Part shown: positions 39,325 to 48,189 of the stretch, piece after piece
How the letters are laid out: each line of letters starts with the position of its first letter
How positions within the stretch are numbered: the first letter of the stretch is position 1
The notes under the pieces: generated by a model
Databases searched by the model: none
What the model saw: only the letters and a program-made list of their open reading frames with translations
What the model was told of the DNA's origin: nothing
NCBI GenBank assembly: GCA_027382625.1
Contig: JAJKFJ010020997.1
Span: 1-64,000, forward strand
Direction of reading: 5' to 3'
Length of the DNA stretch: 64,000 bases
Source of the DNA: Tetmemena sp. SeJ-2015
Taxonomy: Eukaryota; Ciliophora; Spirotrichea; Sporadotrichida; Oxytrichidae
Program-made: the position numbers and the translations under genes

Positions 39325-39372
39325 GTTGCTTTTGTTGGGATGCTTCTTAAACATGTGAATCGCAGTTTATAA
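39325..39372 (-). CDS. Scrambled histidine-phosphatase gene, MDS 2
   Basis: Minus strand reads LQTAIHMFKKHPNKSN, a segment expected just after the SP motif of this family. It ends in the 10-bp pointer at 39325-39334 (minus-strand CAAAAGCAAC), which recurs exactly at 47967-47976 on the plus strand. Joining there gives HPNKSN-IKFMILPIVREVL in frame. Its 5' border is uncertain: a 4-bp ATTC match (39357-39360 with 47963-47966) joins in frame to MDS 1 but would lose LQTA, so a short additional piece may be missing. Confidence 0.75.
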
Positions 39373-39502
39373 ATAAAATATTTATAAAAAAGTTAATGCT
39401 TTAATTATAGATGGCTCTTTGCATGGGAGACACACAATTTAAAAGTAGTTCCCATTAGTAAAATCCCAAGTGTAATGAATATAAAAATACTAAATAAACT
39501 CA

Positions 39503-40544
39503 ATGGAATATAAAAGGGAGAAGCAAGCGCAGATATAAACTATAGTAAATGAGTATAACACTGACTCAGCCAAACACCTAATAGATATTGGATCCTCCTC
39601 TCAGCCTAAAGCTAAACTCTATTAAAACTTTTCTCTGATTCAAGACTCTCACTCAGTGAGAATGCTGGAGAGACCATTACTTCAGTCCCTACCTTGGAGG
39701 AAAGCTTTGAACTTTGAAGATAACTAGTTCAAGAAGTCAAAGCTTAAAATTATAATGTTGTGAGAATGCTATAATTTTTTTTAAAGCTTGACGTGCACGA
39801 TATAAAATTATCTATATTTATATTTTTACTGACAGCATAGTTTGGTTCTACAAAAATTTTTGCAATTTTTCTATTTAATTATCAGAAAGAAGACAGCGAA
39901 GAAGAAGAAAACTCTGAAAAGAAATAAAATGAGAGATTATCAGAAGATCTAAATCTCAAACTAACTAAAGAAGAAATGCCTCTATTTCCGATATTCCTTT
40001 AATCCAATAATTAGTAGAGTCTTTCAAATTAAGGAGATGACTCGGATGAAGGGATTGATCTAAATCTAGAATGCCAAAATGGATTCATAGAGTAATAAAT
40101 TCATAAGCTCCAATGCACAGAGATAATGGTTTTGCCAGCGTGCTTTCTAATTTTATTTATGGAAGCGAGTTAAAAGACTTAGACTACTCCAATTTACCAT
40201 CTTACAACGTGCTGCAAGATCTTATTTAAGAGGAACAAAGAATCAATAAATTGTAGAAACATATCCAGAATTGCTTGAGCTTACACTGGATAAATAAAGA
40301 TGAATTCTTTGTAGCTTGGGTTTAAGGGAAGAATGGTGTCCGAGTCTCTAAAGTCAGACTTTCAAGTGACCATTCTAAAATTATAGAATATAGAGCTGTA
40401 ACTTAGTCGGAAAAGGTGATGTTCAATACCATTTCTTAGCTGGAATTCAAAGGACCAGAGCTCCTTATCTCCAAAGACTTTTATAATCTTCAAATCTCAA
40501 GCTTTAAGGGTGAATTAATCTCCAATACTCATAGTTTCAGCTCT
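39503..40544 (+). CDS. Scrambled WD40-like gene, first part (MDS block A)
   Basis: ATG 39503-39505 opens MEYKREKQAQIQTIVNEYNT. Further blocks include an acidic stretch (KEDSEEEENSEKK) and HWINKDEFFVAWVQGKNGVR, then LISKDFYNLQISSFKGELIS. It ends in the 13-bp pointer TAGTTTCAGCTCT at 40532-40544. Continuing along the plus strand loses the homologous sense; switching to the matching pointer at 53252-53264 on the minus strand continues in frame (NTHSFSSDSNIIQFN). One IES (39739-39782) is resolved, and another break lies near 40.15 kb. The domain style is beta-propeller. A role in Pol I initiation (Rrn6/TAF1C-like) is a weak guess. Confidence 0.75.
39739..39782 (+). other. 44-bp IES, pointer AAAGCTT
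   Basis: AAAGCTT at 39739-39745 and 39783-39789. The unremoved frame hits TGA inside. Removal gives KKSKLDVHDIKL and stays open into the KEDSEEEE block. Confidence 0.75.
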
Positions 40545-40577
40545 TTATAAATGCCATTGATGAATTATATATGTATG
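40545..40577 (+). other. 33-bp germline spacer where the inverted MDS of the WD40-like gene belongs
   Basis: Lies between the 13-bp pointer (40532-40544) and the 16-bp pointer (40578-40593). In the reconstructed gene it is replaced by the 306-bp segment 53264-52959 read on the minus strand. Confidence 0.8.
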
Positions 40578-41423
40578 TTCAAAGTTAAATTCACAAGGAG
40601 GATAACAGCTGTAACAAGATCTCTTGTTTGAAGAAGATAAGGAATGACGGTCACAAGCTTGCAATTGTAGATGAGGAAAACTTCTACATCTATGATGTTA
40701 GATAATCAGCATAACCTATGTACTCCATAAGGCACTACTCAAATGAAGTAGGAAAATTCAATTCAATAGTTCAAGAGTCTTAATATTAGTAGCATGAGGT
40801 TTCTCTGGAGATGATTGATGACTTATAGTCTCTCTAGTATGATTTTCAAATCCTAGATAATTAAAATGAGCATTAAATTATTTAAAGATAAGAAGCAAAA
40901 CCCTTTGAATAATTTCATGACTTATAGCGCGACTCATCCGAGCTTGATGCTGGGGTTAGTGACTTAGAATTATAAGCAACTTAGTAAGAAAGGAGTTATC
41001 GTGAATAGAATGTGTTAGCTAGCTCAGATAGACCTAAATATGCTTACCAAAGGTTTCAAGCCTAGTATCTTCTAATCATCACCTAGCTTCAATACTCTTT
41101 CAAAAATAAGAGGATGCCAATTCATCCTCCTTAATGATCTTTATTTTATCGCAGCCACAACCATTAGAAACAATAGAAGTTGGTTTTCAGTACTGATCAG
41201 TTTGGGGGTCTTTATCTTAGCACAGAAAGAAAAATAGATGAAGACTGGATGAAACAAATGGGGGAAGATCCTTTTTTAATTTATAAGCATTTTTACTTTG
41301 GATGACGAGGGGGTCTAAAAGCTTTTGAAAAAAGACATAAGAGAGGACAAATTGACTGCACAAGTTAATTATGAAAAGCAGTTTACTTTTGAGGAGGTTA
41401 ATTTTGTGAACTTAATAAAGTGA
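40578..41423 (+). CDS. Scrambled WD40-like gene, last part (MDS block C)
   Basis: Starts with the 16-bp pointer TTCAAAGTTAAATTCA, shared exactly with 52959-52974 (reverse strand). The join reads NLLIQSQIHKEDNSCNKISC in frame. It contains HKLAIVDEENFYIYDVRQS, a typical WD40 blade with the closing DVR, then Gln/Glu-rich sequence (LQRDSSELDAGVSDLELQ). After at least one further break come FGGLYLSTERKIDEDWMKQM and FTLDDEGVQKLLKKDIREDK, ending NFVNLIK and TGA at 41421-41423. Confidence 0.75.
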
Positions 41424-41580
41424 ATATTTTAAAAGAAAGATTTTTTACTAATTTTGCGCTTCTGACAACTTGATTTCTTGATTGAAAAGTAAAATTCATT
41501 AGGATTTTATATATGTGGCTGTTCACATGTACTTATTTTTATCAAATTCATAGTTATACCTATACTTGGAATTTATAAAC

Positions 41581-44435
41581 TCAATCAATTTATAAACTGT
41601 AATCCTATTTAAACGAATTGTTTATCAGGCAAAGCATCTGCACCTTTATCTCTAAATTCTACAGGGCTCTATTAAGGACTACTTTAATAGCCCTAACCCC
41701 TATCTTCGTATAAATAAAATGAGAATTTATTTTAAAGTAGCTTTCTTAACTTTCTCTCATTCTTTGAATCTAGAATTTCTTCCTCTGCCCCTTCTTAGTT
41801 TTGACTACAGTCTTCTTTTCTTCATCCTCTAGTTTAACAAACTCTTCAATCCCCAAAAGTGCCCCTGCCCTTTTGTTATTGAGCCAGTCAGCCTACTGGA
41901 AGATATTTTTGTAAGATGAATTTTCCATTTCCTGATTGAGCTATATATGAATAGTCTTCTCATCCAAAAGCTTGTACATCGCGTGAAGGAATGATTAAGG
42001 TACTGCAGTTTTTTACTCCTTGAGTTTCTCTAAAAAGTTTTCAGGAACGTCTGATTCCTTAAAAAGGACGTCCTTTCTCAAAGTTAACACCTTCCTTCGC
42101 ATGAGATACTTATCTTTGAGCATGTCGATTGAGGTATTGAAATGGATCTTTGGGTCTAGCGATTGCTAGGTAGGCAAGGGAAGTAGAAATTGCTTGGACA
42201 ACTCTTCTTGGACTCGTTTCTGCTCTTCCATCTTCTGATTGTAGATCTGCTCTATCTTCATCCTTCTCTTTCTCTCCTTTTCGAGTTCCCTTTCTAGAAA
42301 GATCATCTGCTTAGTTTCTTAGGCCTGCTTTAAAGCGATACTGCTCAGTTATGGATCCTCACTTATTATGATGCACTTGTCTGGGTCATACTCCTAGCAC
42401 TTCCAAGTCTTAACTACGATCTCGCGGAATGGTCTCGGATAGCCTCCTCCCCAATCCGCCACTCTAAAATCGTACTCCTTATCGAATAGACGCCTAGATT
42501 AGACTATTGGGTTAGCTGTGAGATACAAGCATCTGTAGTCTCTCATAACTGCAGCATCAAGCATCATTCTGTAGAGAGCATCTATGCCGAGGAGATCCTG
42601 GATTTATTACAGCTAAGTTTCAATCTTGTTAAGATCATCGATGTTAGTTCCCAGATTCAGAGTTGACTTGAGTAGCTCAATAGAGCTCTCTATCTCTTAA
42701 TTTCTGATTATATTCACTGAGGCATTGTAAAAGAGGAAGTAAGCGAAGGCTGAAATAAGCAAGGAAGTGTTCTTAGTGGAGCTGATATCCCCAGAGATCT
42801 CCACAAAGATAACTGAGATTCAAATATAGGCATATCATTTTAATTTTTAAGACTACCAGTACAATGAAATAGCAGAGTAGATTCTCAAGGAAGTAATCAA
42901 AAGGCGAGGTGTTGAAAATTAGCTTGTGTAGAAAATATGGTCTGAGAGCAAACAAAATAGAAAATACTGAAACTACTGCCACTGGCCCGTAGCTTTCTCC
43001 CATAGGGCCTACTATTTCTCCATGAAATAAATCTTGATAAGCTTCAGGCATCTCTCCTGCAAAGAACGAACCCAATAAAATAAGTGGAAAAGCTCCCAAA
43101 GCGCCTCCCAAAGCATGCAGCTCATAAGTTGAATAGTCATCAATTCCAACCATCTAGTCATCGTAAATAATCTGATCGAAAATTTAATCAAGTTTAGAAA
43201 GCAAAATGTCGTTTGTGCCAGCGAATAAGTGCATATGAAGTTACACATGATCATAATCGTCTATCATAGCTTCAAGTTCTAAGTTTTCAAAAAAATCGTT
43301 CTCTATCCTCATCTTTTCATCAGCCAAATAGCTTGAGGAAAAGTTGTTGAGGAGCAGTTCTATTTAATTATATAAACTAAAATTTTAATGGCTCTCCTTT
43401 TGTATCATTAAAGCCTTATGTATCTAATTTTGTTACTGATGTTGTATCCCTACTCTAGAGAAATCAAATACTTATTATAAATGAAATGCCTGTTTCGTTT
43501 TCAATAATCTATCTATACTAGATCTCTTCAGCCTTCTCAGATTCTCAAGTGCTCTTCTTTTATCCGGATTTGTGTCTTCACTAGTCCTTCTACTCCTCGT
43601 TTTTTCTGTGGTATTTTCAGTTTCCTCGGTCTTTGAACTCTCTTAAATAATCTTATTATTGAGTGCCTTGTAAAAATCCGCTCTCTTATAGATGACAGAT
43701 TGTTTAGAAACAAATCTGGGTTTTAAATTTCCTTACTCGTCCACATCCTCCTTGTGTATGGAAGTAGTTTCTTTTTAGTACCTTTTCTGCTGCATGCGAT
43801 CTTTTAAGCCCTTGAGTAGGAGCATTCTTTTAGATGTCACTCCACACAGAATGGAAAAGGCGCGAGACAAGACGCAAAACACAGGGCCTTGATAGTTTGA
43901 TTGGGCTGAAATCTTGAATGAAGACAAGGATTTCCCCTCATAGATTATTGTATCATAGAAGAAATAACCTATGATGGATAAAACTACAGCCACCCAGTGC
44001 TGTGCAGAGAGACTTCTTTTCAGAATTAAGGGAGAGAAGATGCATGTCCACAATAGATCTGCTCCTAGTGCTAATATGAGAAATCTACTAGTGTTCATAT
44101 CTGGCTAGAAAAGGGAATAGGCTTAGCACATCAGATAGCTTGCGTACAGAATACTCAGGAAGCAGTTTTACTTTAAGTCAAGGAAGCAGACTTGCTAATT
44201 CGGATTCTTATAAGTCAGAAGTTTTCGAATCATATAACCAAGCGATACTACAAACTAGCCAACTAAAATGTCATTTTTAAGTTTCCTGATTCTTACATAT
44301 AAGAAAACCACTCGAGTAGAGAGGGTAGTTCCACCCTCAATCGAAGAGCCAGCTATACATTCCAACGAAAAAGGTCTGATGAGTGAATAGTCCTCCTACG
44401 AGTCCTATGATTGAATAACCCTTTTTGTTTTACAT
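41581..44435 (-). CDS. Membrane transporter-like protein with long second module (possible fusion)
   Basis: ATG at 44433-44435 opens MQNKKGYSIIGLVGGLFTHQ. After one frame break come multiple hydrophobic helices including SAQHWVAVVLSIIGYFFYDT, suggesting a drug/metabolite-transporter (SLC35/EamA) type protein. A charged linker rich in Lys/Arg/Gln (43.8-43.4 kb) continues without an in-frame TGA into NDFFENLELEAMIDDYDH, a second membrane region (ALGGALGAFPLILLGSFFAG, 43.1 kb), and after a break near 42.8 kb a soluble domain (RVADWGGGYPRPFREIVVKT) with a strong coiled coil (LERELEKERKRRMKIEQIYN) and a basic end. The TGA stop is at 41581-41583. It could be one fused gene or two adjacent genes whose short spacer happens to lack TGA. 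The second module was not assigned to a family. Confidence 0.55.
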
Positions 44436-44640
44436 TTTTTGAAATTAACTTACAAAGAAGAAGAACAATAATTTACAATTTACTATACAAGTGTAATCAG
44501 AGGCTGAAATCGTTTATTATTTAGTTTATAATCAAAAATTATAAATAAAGCTTGTTTTAAGCGTCCTCTTCAAACCTACCTTTGCATATCTTGTTGAAAA
44601 GAGCCAAGCTTGGAAATTTAAGGTCCTCTCTCACAAACTT

Positions 44641-47150
44641 ATGGAAAATTCACAGAATCAGCAACACCAGTCTAACTAGGTAAGTTGCCCTTGATAATTA
44701 GGCGTCGCAGATGTAAGCAACCTATTAAATAGAACGAAGAAATGAAAGAAGAAAGAAATGAAGGTCACAATGGGAGCATGATCGGACATCGCGATCTCAT
44801 GGCAAACCTCCTCCAAATAGCTGTTATCAACAAAATGCTCCCAAAGGGCTACAGATTTGAGCACTATGACACAGTCAAGAGGTAAAATGAGAATCAGAAC
44901 AACCCTAAAACTGTTCCTCAGAAGCGTAGGAAGGTAAGTGCGCTCAAAATCATCAGAAAATACTGCATTAGTGCAAATGTATTGGTCTATATTTGAAATA
45001 TCTCACTTTCCTTTCATAGAACAATCAAGATACGGATTATGGAGAAGGAGGATCCACTATAGGTGGAGTTGCTTCACCCAAAGCTATTTATTTTTCTAAT
45101 GGTAAGAGATAAAGAAGGCCTAAAAATGAAGATTTAAATGAAAATAGCGCCACATCAAGCTTTTCAGATGATAACTAGAGTAATTACCGCAATCAACAGT
45201 CACTCATCTTTCTATAGAGTCATCTCACAATACTCTTAATTATATTTACCAATCAAATGGGAAAGCGAGTATCGCAGAGACAGAAGAAGCCAACGAACTT
45301 TGAGGATCTAGGATATGAGGAAAGAGGAGCCAAAAGATCGAAGCAGACTACCACAATTTGGAAAGAGACGCAAGGGAAATGCGAGCAGGTCATTCAGTTA
45401 CTTAAGAAGCGGCCAGGAGCAGAGCTATTTTCTAAGCCGCCAGAGCCAACACATAAGTATTACACAGAGATCATGCAGGACTATATGGACCTGAGTTTAG
45501 TTGAGAGCAAGTTTAGGAAGTGCGATTATTAAAGCTCAATCCAGTTTGTCTAGGATGTGAGGATGATCTGGGACAAAGCCTTTCGGTACATGAAGGATGA
45601 CCCAGAGTAGTTAAGAAAGGCTAAGGAGCTAAGAGATTTCTTTGAGCTGCAGGTTAAGGAAATAGAGGGAATCAGTTTCAAAGAGGTCCTCACTAAAAAC
45701 GCAGGTGATCCAAATTCTGCAGTTGCCGAACTTAAAACCACTTTAACTAAGTATCAAAAGGAGATGGAGCCCAAGTTTGCTAAGGAAGCCCCATAGCCAC
45801 AACCTTAGAAAGCAAGCAGAGAAGCAACCAGGAAAGCAGATCAAGGGAAAGACAGGGGGTCAGACGAGCAGATAAGTTTAGCAAGAGAACCCTCCTCCTA
45901 TAGCTGCCTAGCAATAATATTCTCAGCAACTTCCTTCGCAGCCACCTTAAGGATAATAACAAGAAGAGCACTCAATTAGAAACGATGCAAATCATTTGGA
46001 TATTGTACAGGAGGAGGACTTAAACACGCCTATGATGTTCTCAGAGAGGCAGACCCTGGGCCATAACATTCAGTTTTTGAATACTGAGCAGCTGCTTGGA
46101 ATTGTACCAATAATCTAAGACAGTAATCAACCTCCAAAGGAGATTTTAGAGTTCGATCTCAAAGAGCTATCACATCGAAAATGCAGAGAGCTTGAGCGAT
46201 ATGTTCTTAAATGCATCAAAGAAAACCAATAGAAGCAGAGAGAAGAGCAATAGAGGCAAGAAGAGCTTAAAATTCAGCAGTAGTAGTAAGAGGCTTAAAA
46301 GCAGCAAGCTCAGCTTCAGTAATAAAAGTAGCAAAACCTCATCCCTTCACAAGCGCTCTTAGATCCATCGAAACAATCTCCTATGCCTGGGGCATAGCCT
46401 GGTTTTCCAGAATCTCAACTAGCAGCTTAAAACGCAAATTTTATGGTCTCTCCTATCAATCAGCAGCCTTATGTGTATCAGTAAAATCTGTTAATGGGTC
46501 AGCCTAACATGGGTATGATGGACCCTCAGTACCAGATGTATCTATAACAATAACAATTTTAGAACTAGCAAGCTGCTTTGGCAGCTTAGCAATAGCTGCC
46601 TGTGGACGGCTTGAAACGTCCAGAATAGCAACAACCAGCTCAGTAGATGGCCTTCAACCAGTTTGGGCAACCTCAAATAGGTCAAGCCTAATAGCAGCAG
46701 CTTATGAATCAATATATGTATGCTCAGTATGGCTAGTAGATGCCAGAAGACTAGCAGCAGTTTCTCCAGCAGCAAAATCTAGCCGCATAAAACTTACTAG
46801 CAGGGCAATAATTTTATGCGGGGATGCCTATGAACGGTATCGACCCGTATCAACAAAATTACTAATAGATCAACCAGCAGCAGCATTTAAAGGAATAGAG
46901 CTTTTTATATTTACTAAAAATGTATTTGTTAATGATTGGGCTTAAGGTGCTGACTAGGGACAAGGCAATTTCAATGGTTGAGAGACCTCACTCAATTAAA
47001 TAGTAAAAGATAATAAGGATTGTATTAAGCAAAACTATATAAGCATTAAATTTTGTATATCAATTATTATACAGTCAAATATATTCTTCAAACCGTCCCG
47101 TAAATATGTATTTTTAGCAATATTAAAGGGTATCGTTTGTATTCACTTGA
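44641..47150 (+). CDS. BET-type bromodomain protein (bromodomain + ET domain, polyQ tail)
   Basis: ATG at 44641 (MENSQNQQHQSNQ), then two GT-AG introns. A bromodomain (45.36-45.65 kb) shows KYYTEIMQDYMDLSLVESKF and FVQDVRMIWDKAFRYMKDD. It is followed by a Lys-rich linker, a frame break near 45.86 kb, then an extra-terminal (NET) domain, LEFDLKELSHRKCRELERYV (46.15 kb), and a long Gln-rich tail in which most Gln are TAA/TAG/CAG. BET proteins read acetylated histones and recruit transcription machinery. The BRD-ET order supports the assignment. The usual acetyl-lysine-contacting Asn after the Tyr in the BC loop appears to be Met here. The conserved part ends about 46.86 kb; the first in-frame TGA is at 47148-47150. 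Confidence 0.85.
44680..44732 (+). other. Intron 1 of the BET gene (53 bp, GT-AG)
   Basis: GTAAGT ... AAATAG. Splicing joins HQSNQ-NEEMKEERNEGH in frame. Confidence 0.75.
44934..45019 (+). other. Intron 2 of the BET gene (86 bp, GT-AG)
   Basis: GTAAGT ... TTCATAG. Splicing joins TVPQKRRK-NNQDTDYGEGG in frame. Confidence 0.75.
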
Positions 47151-47169
47151 GTGATAAAAAGGGAATAAG

Positions 47170-47655
47170 AGTGGATATATTTCCTTTTATAAAAATGGTT
47201 TTCATCAAAGAAACAATTGGCCTAAGTTTTCAAGTTTTCATCTACATAACAATAATTATCTGCAACCTCTCCTTCTACTTCATAGTAGTAGCTTCTAATT
47301 CATTTATTTTATTTCACATGAAACATTATCAAACCAACTGGGAGATAGCACCCTTGCTTCAACACTTTGTGAAGAACTATTTTTATTTGAACCTATTGAA
47401 CTCCAAGCGAGACTCTCAGAACAAGTTAGGAAGCAATTTAGCGATTTATAGCAAGAGAATAAAAGTTAAAAATTAAAAAATAACAATTCCTGTAAAGATC
47501 ATAATAAATTAATTGATTCTGCTCCACGCGAGTAATAAGAGTAATAGATTAAAGCTCTGCCTTAGTCAGATAATCAATAATTATTGCCTAAAAATTATGA
47601 TTAACTCGTTCTTCATTATACTTCTATTTTGGATAGAACCATAAACTTAGTAAAC
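47170..47655 (+). CDS. Unassigned Gln-rich coding segment
   Basis: One plus-strand frame is open with Gln as TAA/TAG and reads LQARLSEQVRKQFSDLQQEN, then DSAPREQQEQQIKALPQSDN and LVLHYTSILDRTINLV, with coiled-coil character. It has no recognisable start and meets TGA right at the start of histidine-phosphatase MDS 1. A different frame of the same DNA is hydrophobic over 47.2-47.4 kb, so the true frame of the first half is uncertain. It may be an MDS of a scrambled gene (the end of the BET gene, or one of the neighbours). No partner pointer was found. Confidence 0.4.
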
Positions 47656-47659
47656 GTAA

Positions 47660-47966
47660 ATGGAAGACATTGACTCACAAATAGCAAGATTGAACATCAA
47701 GTTGAGACACGATCCCATCTCTCCAGAAGAGCTAAAAGCAGCCTCATTTATCATTATAAGGCATGGATACAGTGAGTATAACTACAGAGATTAGCAGATT
47801 ACTGAGTAATTCGGAGAATCTTCCCCAGAAGCTCAGAGATTAAAAACTGATGCCACTCTGGTAGATCCTGTCCTCCATCAGATTGGAGTGATTTAATGTG
47901 AGAGCAACCAGGAACTTGCAAACGTCATCAACTTTAAAGTCGTGTTTGTGTCTCCCATTGAAATTC
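47660..47966 (+). CDS. Scrambled histidine-phosphatase gene, MDS 1 (N-terminal catalytic part)
   Basis: ATG 47660-47662 opens MEDIDSQIARLNIKLRHDP. It contains the superfamily signature FIIIRHGYSEYNYR, whose His (about residue 35) is the phospho-acceptor, then LVDPVLHQIGVIQCESNQEL and KVVFVSP, all in the order expected for phosphoglycerate-mutase-like phosphatases. TAG/TAA codons are used as Gln. After VSPIEI the plus strand switches directly to MDS 3, so the LQTAIHM segment must be supplied from 39.37-39.33 kb on the minus strand. Confidence 0.85.
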
Positions 47967-48120
47967 CAAAAGCAACATCAAGTTTATGATTCTTCCCATC
48001 GTCAGAGAAGTTCTTTAAATAAGCTTAATCGCTTTAGTTGAAGCCATAGTGAGAAAGTATGCTCCAGGTGAACCAATTTGCGAGGGTCTAAACTTCAATT
48101 TCTCATTTGTCTACCTGTAT
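47967..48120 (+). CDS. Scrambled histidine-phosphatase gene, MDS 3
   Basis: Bounded by pointer CAAAAGCAAC (47967-47976; partner 39325-39334, inverted) and pointer TCTACCTGTAT (48110-48120; partner 39212-39222, inverted). It reads KFMILPIVREVLQISL, YAPGEPICEGLNFNFSFVYL, containing the conserved P-x-x-RE segment of the family. Both junctions are in frame with the minus-strand pieces, giving the odd/even alternation 1(+), 2(-), 3(+), 4(-). Confidence 0.85.
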
Positions 48121-48189
48121 TTTAAAAAAAATATTGATAAGATAAGAGTAAAATCCAAGCTCACTTACCTTTAAGGAAATTTATTTCAT

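Noticed and set aside
41664..41693. Hairpin GGGCT(CT)ATTAA / TTTAATAGCCC as a terminator or telomere-addition signal, followed by CCCTAACCCC
   Set aside because: Lies inside the C-terminal coding region of the minus-strand transporter-like gene. The C-rich bit is a single short match and not a telomere repeat of the C4A4 type.
44676..44864. Hydrophobic minus-strand frame
   Set aside because: Antisense to exon 2 and intron 1 of the BET gene, whose two introns splice in frame.
38840..48120. Two truncated histidine-phosphatase pseudogenes
   Set aside because: The two halves are complementary, not overlapping, alternate in order, and share exact in-frame pointers at both resolved switches.
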